From positions 54,516 through 118,515 of the forward strand of contig CACCZR010000004.1 in NCBI GenBank assembly GCA_902550555.1: a stretch of DNA of 64,000 bases, written 5' to 3'. Shown one piece after another: positions 48,040-56,913 of the stretch. The position numbers and the translations under genes were made by a program. The DNA is from an uncultured SAR116 cluster alpha proteobacterium (GTDB lineage: Bacteria; Pseudomonadota; Alphaproteobacteria; Puniceispirillales; Marisalimonadaceae). The notes under the pieces were generated by a model, which was given only the letters and a program-made list of their open reading frames with translations, was not told the DNA's origin and searched no databases. The first letter of the stretch is position 1; every line of letters starts with the position of its first letter.

Positions 48040-49203
48040 TTATTCAACAAGTTGCTTTGCAATAATAATCTTTTGTAATTCATTTGTACCTTCACCTATA
48101 GCCAATAAAGGCGCATCTCTATAATATCTTTCAATATTATATTCCGGCGAATATCCAAAACCACCATGAATCCTCATAGCCTCAGTTGAATTAAATAAAG
48201 CTGTTTCTGTAGCATATAATTTTGCCATTCCTGCCTGCAAATCAGATCTTCGACCACTGTCATACGCTATAGCTGCCTGCTCAGTAAGTAATCTTGAGGC
48301 CTCTAATCTAGTTGCCATTTCTGCTAACTTAATTTGAATTGATTGATGATTAGATATTGGTTTTCCAAAAGTTTTTCTTGTTTTAGAATACTCTATTGAG
48401 TCATCTAGTGCTGCCTTCGCAAGGCCTACCCCTCTTGCAGCAACATTAATTCTTCCTAACTCTAATCCTGATAAAATTTGCTGAAGACCTCTTCCTTCCT
48501 CAGTACCTATTAAATTTTCAAGTGGTATTTCAACATCTTTGAATTGAACTTCTCCTGTATCTATACCCCTATAACCTAATTTCTTTAACTTTCTTGGAAT
48601 ATAGCCTTGATCCTTATGAACTAATAGTAAACTCATTCCTTTATGGGGTGGAGAAATTTCACTATTTGTTTTAACCAAAACTGCTAAAACATCTCCTTGA
48701 ACAGAATTTGTTATCCAAGTTTTTGTTCCATTTATTTTATAACTAGTATTATCTTTTGTTGCTTTGGTTTTAATTGATTGTAAGTCAGTTCCACAATCTG
48801 GTTCTGTTAAAGCAATACCTCCTCTTAATTCTCCACTAGCAAATTTTGGCAAATAAAAGTTTTTCATTTCATCTGTACCAAATTTTTCAACTGCTGCACA
48901 CATAATCAAATGAGAATTAAAAATACCAGAAACTGACATCCAAACAGAAGACACGTTTTCTACAATTTTTGAATATGTAACAGCAGACAAACCTAATCCA
49001 CCATAATCTTCCGATATTGTTGCTCCAAAAAGACCTAGTTCAGCCATTTTATCAGCTATATCTTGAGGATACTTATCTTCAGATTCAAATTCTTTTACAT
49101 AAGGCTTTACATCTTTTTCTAAAAACTTATCAATACTATTAAGAATAAGTTTGTCATTTTCAGAAGTATCTAGACTAATTTTACCTGTTTTCTGATCATC
49201 CAT
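48040..49203 (-). CDS. Acyl-CoA dehydrogenase
   Basis: A 387-residue FAD-dependent acyl-CoA dehydrogenase. ALTEPDCGTDLQSI (~131-144) and INGTKTWITNS (~157-167) are the FAD/substrate motifs; IHGGFGYSPEYNIERYYRDA (~345-364) and IGEGTNE near the end hold the catalytic Glu. The last motifs match glutaryl-CoA dehydrogenase-like and short branched-chain types. It follows an MmgE/PrpD-family gene by 24 bases on the same strand, so a role on a CoA ester of a di- or tricarboxylate is possible but not shown. Confidence 0.9.
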   Translation of the reverse strand: MDDQKTGKISLDTSENDKLILNSIDKFLEKDVKPYVKEFESEDKYPQDIADKMAELGLFGATISEDYGGLGLSAVTYSKIVENVSSVWMSVSGIFNSHLIMCAAVEKFGTDEMKNFYLPKFASGELRGGIALTEPDCGTDLQSIKTKATKDNTSYKINGTKTWITNSVQGDVLAVLVKTNSEISPPHKGMSLLLVHKDQGYIPRKLKKLGYRGIDTGEVQFKDVEIPLENLIGTEEGRGLQQILSGLELGRINVAARGVGLAKAALDDSIEYSKTRKTFGKPISNHQSIQIKLAEMATRLEASRLLTEQAAIAYDSGRRSDLQAGMAKLYATETALFNSTEAMRIHGGFGYSPEYNIERYYRDAPLLAIGEGTNELQKIIIAKQLVE

Positions 49204-49227
49204 TTAATTACTCTCTTCCTTACTAAT

Positions 49228-50601
49228 TTAACTACTTAACTCAAACAACGAACTAATACTATTTGCATTATCAAGTTTAAGCATAAAGTTTTTTAATTCA
49301 TCAGATTTTTTTGGTGTCAAGTAGGGTTCTACAAGGCCATCAAATTTTTCAATAAATTCATCTTGAGTCATAAAGTTCTCTGGATCGCCTTTTGGAATTT
49401 TAATGAATCTTTCATGATCTTTTCCATTAACTTTGATCTTTACATTTGCACTCATATATTCGGGAGAGCATTCTTCAGCCTTTTTATCATGAGTAGTTTT
49501 TATTCGTTTGCATAAAGATAAAGTATCTTTATCCGTTAAACTTTTTTTATAATCATCCCATACGAAACTTCCATTTTTGGCAGCTATAGCAGCGCAAAAA
49601 GGCATTGAAAATTGTCCATCAACTATATTCTTGGGATTTCTTTTTTCTTCTAATGGCACTCCAATAATATTCAATGCGGTATTTGATAATCCAATTTCAA
49701 TATCTTCCAACTCATCAAATTGAAATCCAATTTCTGATTTTAGTTCCAACAACCCATCTATTGCTGCATGACTATATCGACATGATGGATAGGGCTTCAC
49801 ACCTAAGTTCAAAGTTTCAAAGCTGTCTCCTAGAGCATTTAAAGCTTTCTTTGTATCTCCACCAGAAACAAAAGAATTCAAATATCCCCATTTACCTTCG
49901 AAAGCCTCTTTTGGTCCTTTAAAACCTTCTAATGCTAATACAGTACATTTTAATCCATTTTGTGCTGCTTGACCCACATGAGATCTTTTGGTCCATGAAC
50001 CATCATTCAAAAATTCCATTGAACCAGATGACTGACTTAAAGCTATACCAAATGCAGAAATAAATTGATCTTTATTTAATCCTAAAATGTGACCTGTTGC
50101 AGCAACAGCTCCAAAAATACCACAGGTAGCTGTTGGATGAAATCCTCTGTTGTAATGCTTGGATGCACCACCAGCTAACCCAAGTCTTATTTGAACTTCA
50201 TAACCTATAACGCAAGCTGTGATTAATTGTTGTCCTGAACAATTTTTCATTTGTGCCGCTGAGAGAGCAGCAGAAAGAATTGGAGCACTTGAATGAAGAG
50301 AGGCTTCTGCATGAGTATCATCAAAATCTAAAGAGTGGGCCAAGGTACCGTTAATAAGAGCTGCTGCAGAAGGTGCATAATTATTTTTATCAGAAAAAAC
50401 CTTACAGTTACCATTATCTAAATCTAATGTTTGAACTGCTTTAATCAAACTTTCTGTTGATTCAGCGTCATGCCTAGCCCTTATAATTATTCCAACTGTA
50501 TCTAAAATCAGTAGTTTAGTTCTTTCTACAACATCTTTAGGTAATTTTTCAAATTTAATGTTTTCACAAAATTCAGCTAATTTTTCTGTAAGTTTTTCCA
50601 T
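49228..50601 (-). CDS. MmgE/PrpD-family protein (first of two)
   Basis: A 457-residue member of the family that includes 2-methylcitrate dehydratase and cis-aconitate decarboxylase. HSLDFDDTHAEASLHSSAP (~87-105) holds the family Asp/His motif, with GFHPTATCGIFGA (~150-162) and KPYPSCRYSHAAIDGLL (~266-282) later. I start at the ATG at 50601; a TTG at 50610 is also possible. The partner acyl-CoA dehydrogenase follows closely. A second family member lies at 57749. Classical PrpD is unlikely because prpB and prpC are not near; the substrate is unknown. Confidence 0.82.
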   Translation of the reverse strand: MEKLTEKLAEFCENIKFEKLPKDVVERTKLLILDTVGIIIRARHDAESTESLIKAVQTLDLDNGNCKVFSDKNNYAPSAAALINGTLAHSLDFDDTHAEASLHSSAPILSAALSAAQMKNCSGQQLITACVIGYEVQIRLGLAGGASKHYNRGFHPTATCGIFGAVAATGHILGLNKDQFISAFGIALSQSSGSMEFLNDGSWTKRSHVGQAAQNGLKCTVLALEGFKGPKEAFEGKWGYLNSFVSGGDTKKALNALGDSFETLNLGVKPYPSCRYSHAAIDGLLELKSEIGFQFDELEDIEIGLSNTALNIIGVPLEEKRNPKNIVDGQFSMPFCAAIAAKNGSFVWDDYKKSLTDKDTLSLCKRIKTTHDKKAEECSPEYMSANVKIKVNGKDHERFIKIPKGDPENFMTQDEFIEKFDGLVEPYLTPKKSDELKNFMLKLDNANSISSLFELSS

Positions 50602-50683
50602 ATCTCTCAACTTTTATTTATTTTTTAATGATAATAATGTTATTATCTATTTTAATTTTTTCAATTTTTTTAATTATTTTTTT

Positions 50684-51961
50684 ATGAGTGAACCATTTGA
50701 GTTAACAGCTACTAAAGCTTTAGAACTAATCAATACAAAAAAACTTTCTCGTGAAGAATGGGTTGAAAGCTGTTTAAAAAGAATCAAAGCAAGAGAGAAT
50801 AAAATTAAAGCTTTTTCCTTTATTGACTTCGAAAATTCAATCGAGAGGGCAAAAAAATTTGATTTAACAAATAAAAAATACTCAGGAATACCTTTCGCTG
50901 CAAAAGATATTATTGACATAGAAGGGATGCCTACTCAAATGGGAACAACATTTTATAAAGACAATATTCCAAAAAGAGATGCTGGCAGTATTGCCATTGC
51001 AAAGCATTACGGATGTATTCCAATTGGTAAAACAGTAACAACTGAACTTGGTCATAGACATCCTGGACCTACAGTAAATCCTCATAACTTTGAACATACA
51101 CCAGGAGGATCAAGTTCAGGATCAGCTGCGGCAGTTGCTGATTTAATGGTGCCAATTGCATTTGGGACGCAAACAACTGGTTCAGTGATTCGACCTGCCG
51201 CTTATTGTGGTGTAATAGGTTATAAGCCAACATATGGTGATTTTGATAAATCTGGAATATTACCAAATTCACCATCCAATGACACCCTAGGATTAATGGC
51301 TAGATCTATTGATGATATAAGCCTGATGAGGTCAATATTAATAGAAGAGCCAGTGGATTTAGATGAAAAATGTAATTTAACTAATATCAAATTCGTTTTC
51401 TTAAAGTCTCCACATTGGGAAAAAATGGAAGAGGATAGTAAAGAACTTTTAGAAAACTTTTTCAGATCATTAAAAAATAATAAAATAAATATTACTGAAA
51501 TTGATTTAAATGAACTCATAACACAATCTAGTGAAATACATACAAGACTAAGTGGCTACGAATTTAAAAGATCAATTTCAGCAGAAAGATTCCATCATTT
51601 TAGTGAATTAAGCGAAATTTTAAGAAACGGCAGACTTAGTGATGGTGATAATATGACACTAAAAGATTATCATCAATTAATGGATGAATTAAATAAATTT
51701 AAATTAACTTTTGAAAATAAATTATCTAAGTTTGATTGTATTATAACTCCAAGCGCTTTAGGTGAAGCTTTAAAAGGACTAGAGTTCACAGGGTCAGCTC
51801 AATTAAACACCACTTGGACATTACTTGGCTATCCTGCAATCACTTTACCTTTATTCACTGGAAAAAATAATATGCCTATTGGGTGTCAGTTCGTTACTAA
51901 GAAAACTAAAGATGATCTTTTGTTGAGTATATCCAAAAAAATACTTAAAGATTTTTTTTAA
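50684..51961 (+). CDS. Amidase-signature family hydrolase (second)
   Basis: A 425-residue amidase-signature protein. Lys74 in IPFAAKD, Ser143 in PGGSSSGSA and Ser167 in TTGSVIRPA form the triad. I start at the ATG at 50684. The frame is open back to 50558, but those 42 codons are a Phe/Asn-rich reading of a T-rich spacer and overlap the divergent MmgE/PrpD gene. There is no Shine-Dalgarno sequence in the T-rich leader. Compared with the amidase at 31527 it is shorter and only distantly alike. Its stop overlaps that of the convergent TRAP permease gene (TTAA). Confidence 0.83.
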   Translation: MSEPFELTATKALELINTKKLSREEWVESCLKRIKARENKIKAFSFIDFENSIERAKKFDLTNKKYSGIPFAAKDIIDIEGMPTQMGTTFYKDNIPKRDAGSIAIAKHYGCIPIGKTVTTELGHRHPGPTVNPHNFEHTPGGSSSGSAAAVADLMVPIAFGTQTTGSVIRPAAYCGVIGYKPTYGDFDKSGILPNSPSNDTLGLMARSIDDISLMRSILIEEPVDLDEKCNLTNIKFVFLKSPHWEKMEEDSKELLENFFRSLKNNKINITEIDLNELITQSSEIHTRLSGYEFKRSISAERFHHFSELSEILRNGRLSDGDNMTLKDYHQLMDELNKFKLTFENKLSKFDCIITPSALGEALKGLEFTGSAQLNTTWTLLGYPAITLPLFTGKNNMPIGCQFVTKKTKDDLLLSISKKILKDFF

Positions 51962-53238
51962 AAATAAGATGTCACTAATAAGCTTGGTAATGTTAGTGCT
52001 AGTGCTGGGAAAAGTAACACGATAATCAAAACACATGTATCTGAAATACAGAATGGAAAAGATCCTTTTATAACAGTTGTAACAGGTAGTTTTGTAACTC
52101 CACTTACAGCAAATAAATTTAAACCTACAGGAGGAATTACACTTCCTATTTCAATACATAGTGCTGTTAGAATACCAAGATGAACAGGATCTACACCTAG
52201 AGCTAATGCTACTGGAAAGTAAATTGGTACAGTCAGAACTAAAATTGCAACTCCAGTCAAGAACATTGATAAGAATAGTAAAGATCCCATCAATGCGAAT
52301 AAGAAACCTAATCTTGATAACCCAAGTGTTCCAGCCCACTCTGCGATTTGTTGTGGCCATCCCATATTAGCAAGATAAAATTGGAATATGCCAACACATC
52401 CAAGTAAAAAGAAAACAACTGCAGTAAGGTTCATTGTTCTGGCCGTAGTCGGCATTAATTCTTTTAAGAATGTTTTTCTTTTAAAAATTAAACCATAAAA
52501 AAGTGCATAACTTGCAGCAGCAGCTCCTGCTTCCGTTGGAGTAAATATTCCTCCATATAAACCCCCTAAAATAATAACTGGCATTAATAAAGCTGGCCAA
52601 GCTTCTTTAAAAGATCTCCAAACCTCACAAAGGTCAAACTTACCACTAGGAAGTTTTATAAATAAAGATACACTTACAATAATTACTGCGTCACTTATTG
52701 CTAGCATAATTCCTGGGATAATCCCTGCAAAAAATAAATCGATAATTGATATTTCAGTTATTACCCCAAAAAGAATAAGAGTAATGCTTGGTGGTATTAA
52801 TAAAGCTATTCCACCTGCAGAGGCTATAACGCCTGCAGCCATCCATTTAGGATATCCACGTTTAACTAATTCTGGGTATGCTATAACACTCATTGCTGCT
52901 GCCATTGCAGTTGATGAGCCTGAAATAGCACCAAATAAAACTGCCGCCAATAAAGTTGCATAAGCAAACCCACCTGGAACCCATCCAACAAGAGAATCCG
53001 CTAATCTAAAAAGTCCTGCAACTAAACCAGTTCTTTCCATTAAAAAACCAGCAAATATGAAAAAAGGAATAGCAACTAATGTATATTTAGTTAAGAAACT
53101 AAAAAAAGCTTCAAAAAGAGTACTGTAAGTTAAAAAGTCATCAAACAAAACACCAATGGCTGTAGCACCCGCTAACGAAATTCCAATGGGAATTCCTGCA
53201 AACAATAGCATGAATAATGTGCTGCCTAAACTCCACAT
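51958..53238 (-). CDS. TRAP transporter large permease (DctM-type)
   Basis: A 426-residue membrane protein with about twelve hydrophobic segments. GIPIGISLAGATAIGVLF (~15-32), FLMERTGL, GAISGSSTAMAAAMSVIAYPE (here ~104-123) and IPPVGLNLFAVSGV (~380-393) are typical for TRAP-T large subunits. It couples a Na+ gradient to import of a C4/C5 carboxylate or similar organic acid delivered by the binding protein at 53865. It lies 18 bases after the small subunit gene and ends overlapping the amidase stop. Confidence 0.92.
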   Translation of the reverse strand: MWSLGSTLFMLLFAGIPIGISLAGATAIGVLFDDFLTYSTLFEAFFSFLTKYTLVAIPFFIFAGFLMERTGLVAGLFRLADSLVGWVPGGFAYATLLAAVLFGAISGSSTAMAAAMSVIAYPELVKRGYPKWMAAGVIASAGGIALLIPPSITLILFGVITEISIIDLFFAGIIPGIMLAISDAVIIVSVSLFIKLPSGKFDLCEVWRSFKEAWPALLMPVIILGGLYGGIFTPTEAGAAAASYALFYGLIFKRKTFLKELMPTTARTMNLTAVVFFLLGCVGIFQFYLANMGWPQQIAEWAGTLGLSRLGFLFALMGSLLFLSMFLTGVAILVLTVPIYFPVALALGVDPVHLGILTALCIEIGSVIPPVGLNLFAVSGVTKLPVTTVIKGSFPFCISDTCVLIIVLLFPALALTLPSLLVTSYF

Positions 53239-53256
53239 TTTATAATATCCTTAAAA

Positions 53257-53808
53257 TTATACATCTGTTGCCGCTTCTACAGTTTCTCTAAAATGATCAC
53301 CTTTAATATATTTATGAACATCTTCAACTGTTTGAAGAAACGCTACTAAAGAAGATAAACCTAAACCAATAGCCAAACATAAGTGAAATGGCCACATAAA
53401 GAAGAATAAACTCTCTGTTCTTTCTCCAATTCCTATTGAATATTCTATTGTAAATATTGCGGTGTAAGTAAGTGAACCGCAAAATATACAAGTTATAAAT
53501 GAAACTAATATTTTACAAATACCAATTGTTCTATGATAACCATATGCACTTATAAGTTGTAAAAAAGCACTCATCACAAGATGGCCTCTTTTTATCTGGG
53601 TTACACATATGTAAAATGCTACAGAACACATCATTGCATATATAACTGCATCTTGTCCCCACTGAAAAACAACACCTAAGATGTATCTTCTAAAAATTTC
53701 AGCTAATGCAAATAAAGTTACTCCAATCATTATTAAAGCTGAAATGTTACCAAGAACTTTTTCAATGATTGATTGGATTTGATTGGATATATTGTAAAAT
53801 TTTTCCAT
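53257..53808 (-). CDS. TRAP transporter small permease (DctQ-type)
   Basis: A 183-residue membrane protein with four helices. EIFRRYILGVVFQWGQDAV (~36-54) matches the DctQ segment between helices 1 and 2, and KRGHLVMSAFL (~76-86) is the conserved loop. It pairs with the large permease encoded 18 bases downstream. Its ATG is only ~19 bases after a strong terminator hairpin that follows the binding-protein gene. Confidence 0.88.
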   Translation of the reverse strand: MEKFYNISNQIQSIIEKVLGNISALIMIGVTLFALAEIFRRYILGVVFQWGQDAVIYAMMCSVAFYICVTQIKRGHLVMSAFLQLISAYGYHRTIGICKILVSFITCIFCGSLTYTAIFTIEYSIGIGERTESLFFFMWPFHLCLAIGLGLSSLVAFLQTVEDVHKYIKGDHFRETVEAATDV

Positions 53809-53826
53809 GATAAAAATCTTTAAAAA

Positions 53827-53851
53827 AAAGGCCTGAAGAAATCAGGCCTTT
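53827..53851 (-). terminator. Intrinsic terminator between the TRAP binding-protein and permease genes
   Basis: A perfect 10-bp stem (AAAGGCCTGA at 53827-53836 with TCAGGCCTTT at 53842-53851) encloses a 5-base loop. Read on the minus strand it is followed by eight Ts, and it is flanked by As on the other side, so it may work both ways. It lies inside the operon, 14 bases after the binding-protein stop and 19 before the small-permease start, so partial read-through is needed. Confidence 0.85.
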
Positions 53852-53864
53852 AAAAAAATATTTT

Positions 53865-55034
53865 TTACTTTCTAGCTTTCTTTCTGTAAAGCGCGCTTCC
53901 TTTTGCATACTTAGCAAAGTCTGCAGCAAACGCTGAACAGTCAGTCTTCTCAAGTGGATCAGAACCCATTGGATTAGCTGCAACAAGTGCCTTTGCTTCT
54001 GAAGTAAATTGATCAACCAACTTATCTCCAGTATCATCAACCTTTGTCTTAATCCAATTATTTGTAGCTCCGCCCTCAGCCTTTTGTAACACAGCAGCTT
54101 CTGCCTGATCCATTACGTAAATACCTGGCTTTGACTTATCTGTAACTTTAAACTTATCAACAAGTCTCTTATCATTACAGAAATTTATTGCTTTTTGGTA
54201 AGGAATAAAGTCATTAACAATGATATCAGCTAAAGCTTTTTGCTGACCTTTTGATAACTTACTCCACCATTTGTTTGATGCACCAAACCAATAATAGTCA
54301 CCAACAATACCGTTGATACCTGCTACTGTAAAATATGGAGCTTGTTCCTTAGTTGCATTAAAGCCACCTAAACTTGTTAATAGACCATCAATAACACCTG
54401 TTTGAAGTGCTGGTGGCACATCACCAAAAGCCATTGTAGTTGGGTTTGCACCTAATGAACCAAGTAATGCATTTTCAGCTGGCCCCATACTTCTAACTTT
54501 TTTTCCTTTAAAGTCGGCTGGTACTAACATTCTGCTTTTTACCGCTCCTGCTCCCATATACATACTTAAATGACCAGAACCGAATAATGTAATGCCATGC
54601 TTATCATTAAAGACTTTCTTTAATGCTGCATAAGTTTTAGTGCCATCTAAACCATTGATAGCGCCTGGTGTAGTTAGCTTTCCAGCACCTACAATAGTAT
54701 TAGCATAAGGTTCAACTGAAGAAGTTTTTCCAAACTGTCCAGTCATCATTTCTAAGTTACCTTTTGTCAAAGCTTGAGTTCCTTTTGGAACATTGTAAAG
54801 AGACTTAGCCCAGTAAATTTGAACTTTACTTCCTGGGATTTTCTTTTCAACTTGCTCTGCAAAAAAAACCTCAGCAATAGCTGCTGGGTGTGGTGGGCCT
54901 GAATGGTCAGATGCCCATCTCATTTTAATCGGCTCAACTTTTCCATGTCCATCAGCGATAGTGTTTGTTGAACCTAATGAAAATACAGCTGCAACTGTAG
55001 CAACTGCTGTCATTAATTTCTTATCTAATCTCAT
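53865..55034 (-). CDS. TRAP transporter substrate-binding protein (DctP-type)
   Basis: A 389-residue periplasmic binding protein. A signal peptide covers about 1-28 (hydrophobic AVATVAAVFSLG, then NTIADG). IKMRWASDHSGPPHP (~37-51), the linker with DFKGKKVRSMGPAENALLG (~172-190) including the carboxylate-binding Arg, and GVIDGLLTSLGGF are DctP features. Length is slightly above the family's ~330. It opens the TRAP unit, followed by a terminator and then the permease genes, an arrangement that makes more binding protein than permease. The neighbouring CoA-linked C5-dicarboxylate genes suggest its ligand. Confidence 0.9.
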   Translation of the reverse strand: MRLDKKLMTAVATVAAVFSLGSTNTIADGHGKVEPIKMRWASDHSGPPHPAAIAEVFFAEQVEKKIPGSKVQIYWAKSLYNVPKGTQALTKGNLEMMTGQFGKTSSVEPYANTIVGAGKLTTPGAINGLDGTKTYAALKKVFNDKHGITLFGSGHLSMYMGAGAVKSRMLVPADFKGKKVRSMGPAENALLGSLGANPTTMAFGDVPPALQTGVIDGLLTSLGGFNATKEQAPYFTVAGINGIVGDYYWFGASNKWWSKLSKGQQKALADIIVNDFIPYQKAINFCNDKRLVDKFKVTDKSKPGIYVMDQAEAAVLQKAEGGATNNWIKTKVDDTGDKLVDQFTSEAKALVAANPMGSDPLEKTDCSAFAADFAKYAKGSALYRKKARK

Positions 55035-55162
55035 TAATTTTCCTCCGAAGCTTAAATTAAATTAATTACCATGATACTAAACACATAATGAGTTCTAAAT
55101 CAAAGCTTAATCAAAGTTTTTTATTTCACATATTAAATATATTGATTCTCTAGGAGAAATGA

Positions 55163-56365
55163 TTAAATAATACCTTTATTTTTCAATAGCTTAATATCTT
55201 TTTCTGAGTATCCCAAACCACTAAAAATCTCATCATTATGCTCCCCTAATTCTGGCGCTGTCTTGTCAACATGATCTTCAGTATCGAATCTAATGGGCGT
55301 TTTTAATAAGTTTATCTGTTTATTATTTTTAGTCTTAACAGTTTGAATATTATTTCTTTCTTTAACGAACTTATTTTCAAGTGATGATTTGACATCTAAT
55401 ATAGGTGCTGCTGGTACATTTCCAGCAAAAATTTCTAACCACTCATTTGTCTTTTTTTTACTTAATTCTTTATCAAGAATTTCAGTAATTAAATCTCTAT
55501 TTTCCTGTCTTAATTTGAAATTTAAAAATCGTTCATCTTTTCCAAGTTCTTCTCTTTCTATATATTTACATAATGTAGGCCAAAAACTCTCTTTATTACA
55601 CATCAAATATATCCAACCATCAGCAGTTTTATATAACTGACAAGGAACCAAAACTGGATGAGCAGATCTATCTAATCTTTCCGGTTTGTAATCTGAGTTT
55701 AATGCCCAAGCTGCTACATAACTTTGATTAAACATAGCCGTATCAAAAAGACTAACATCAATATCTCTTCCAATACCTGAGCTTCTTGCAGACAAAACAC
55801 CACTTACCAAACTAAATGCCATAGTCAATCCAGCCATATAATCAACAATAGATAGACCAAATCGAGCAGGAGGTGCATCAGGTTCACCTGTTAAAGAAAA
55901 ATACCCTGCTTCAGCTTGCATTAAATAATCATAACCTGGCCAATTCTTTCTTGATCCTTCTCTACCATATGCAGAACAATGAGCAGCAACAATTTTCTTA
56001 TTATAATGCTTTAATTGGTCAAATGTGATTCCTAATTTTTCAGGAACATCACCTCTAAGATTATTGCAAACTGCATCGCTTTCTTTTACTAATTTACTTA
56101 AAATTTCTTTTCCTTCATTAGATAAAATATTAAGAGTTATGCTCTTTTTGTTTCTATTTAATGCTTGAAAGAAAATACTCGACGCTGAGTTTTTCTCTTC
56201 ATCGATAAAATAGGGCCCAAGCGCTCTTAAGTAGTCACCGTCAGTTCCTGCAGGTTCAATTTTTATTACCTCAGCTCCTAAATCTGATAAATATTGGGAA
56301 CCAAATGGACCCGCTCCATATTGTTCAAATGCTAAAACTTTTAATCCTGCTAAAGGTAGGCTCAT
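55163..56365 (-). CDS. Class III (CaiB/BaiF) CoA-transferase
   Basis: A 400-residue family III CoA-transferase. VLAFEQYGAGPFGSQYLSDL (10-29), KSITLN, GYDYLMQAEAGYFSLTGEP (144-162) and catalytic Asp175 in LSIVDYMAG are visible. These enzymes move CoA between a carboxylate and a CoA ester such as succinyl-CoA. In this cluster the likely acceptor is a C5 dicarboxylate (itaconate, mesaconate, citramalate), by analogy with the CaiB-type itaconate and mesaconate CoA-transferases. It follows the MaoC gene by 14 bases and precedes the TRAP unit by 128. Confidence 0.88.
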   Translation of the reverse strand: MSLPLAGLKVLAFEQYGAGPFGSQYLSDLGAEVIKIEPAGTDGDYLRALGPYFIDEEKNSASSIFFQALNRNKKSITLNILSNEGKEILSKLVKESDAVCNNLRGDVPEKLGITFDQLKHYNKKIVAAHCSAYGREGSRKNWPGYDYLMQAEAGYFSLTGEPDAPPARFGLSIVDYMAGLTMAFSLVSGVLSARSSGIGRDIDVSLFDTAMFNQSYVAAWALNSDYKPERLDRSAHPVLVPCQLYKTADGWIYLMCNKESFWPTLCKYIEREELGKDERFLNFKLRQENRDLITEILDKELSKKKTNEWLEIFAGNVPAAPILDVKSSLENKFVKERNNIQTVKTKNNKQINLLKTPIRFDTEDHVDKTAPELGEHNDEIFSGLGYSEKDIKLLKNKGII

Positions 56366-56379
56366 TTTAAAACTCTTAG

Positions 56380-56913
56380 TTACTTTGTTTTTGAAATAAT
56401 TTCATCAACAACACTATGACCTCTTTTAGCAACTAAAAAAGATCTAACCATATCCATTACAATCACATTATCTTGATTTTTTCCAATATGCCTTACTCTT
56501 ACTATACCTTGGGTCGGTCTTGATTTAGATTCTCTTTTATCAAGTACCTCCGTTTCAGAATATAGAGTATCTCCAACAAATACTGGTGCAGGTAATTTTA
56601 TTTCTTCCCAACCTAAATTTGCAATTGCTTTCTGACTAGTACCACTCACGCACATGCCGGTAACCAATGATAAGGTAAATGCAGAATTTACAAGATAACG
56701 TTTAAATTCTGTTTTAGACGCATAATTAGCATCAAAATGTACAGGATGTGTATTCATTGTTAAGTTTGTGAACCAAATATTATCTGTTTCTGTAATAGTT
56801 CGACCAGGCCAATGTTCATAAATGTCCCCTACATTGAAATCTTCAAAATATCTACCTGGATCTTCTCTATATCTATTTGGCCCAACCTTTTTTATTCCAA
56901 ATAACTCACTCAT
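56380..56913 (-). CDS. MaoC-like (R)-specific hydratase
   Basis: A 177-residue single hot-dog-domain hydratase. RYFEDFNVGDIYEHWPGRTIT (here residues 21-40) is the MaoC opening. The catalytic Asp44 and His56 lie in TETDNIWFTNLTMNTHPVHF-like context (D44...H56, followed by HFD at 59-61). It resembles the hydratase half of mesaconyl-C1-CoA hydratase / beta-methylmalyl-CoA dehydratase, though those are usually longer. It would add or remove water at a branched C4/C5 enoyl-CoA. Its start abuts the stop of the CitE-like lyase gene. Confidence 0.82.
   Translation of the reverse strand: MSELFGIKKVGPNRYREDPGRYFEDFNVGDIYEHWPGRTITETDNIWFTNLTMNTHPVHFDANYASKTEFKRYLVNSAFTLSLVTGMCVSGTSQKAIANLGWEEIKLPAPVFVGDTLYSETEVLDKRESKSRPTQGIVRVRHIGKNQDNVIVMDMVRSFLVAKRGHSVVDEIISKTK

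Noticed and set aside
50558..50683. Phe/Asn-rich N-terminal extension of the second amidase
   Set aside because: It is a reading of a T-rich spacer and overlaps the divergent MmgE/PrpD gene; the amidase fold starts properly at the ATG at 50684.
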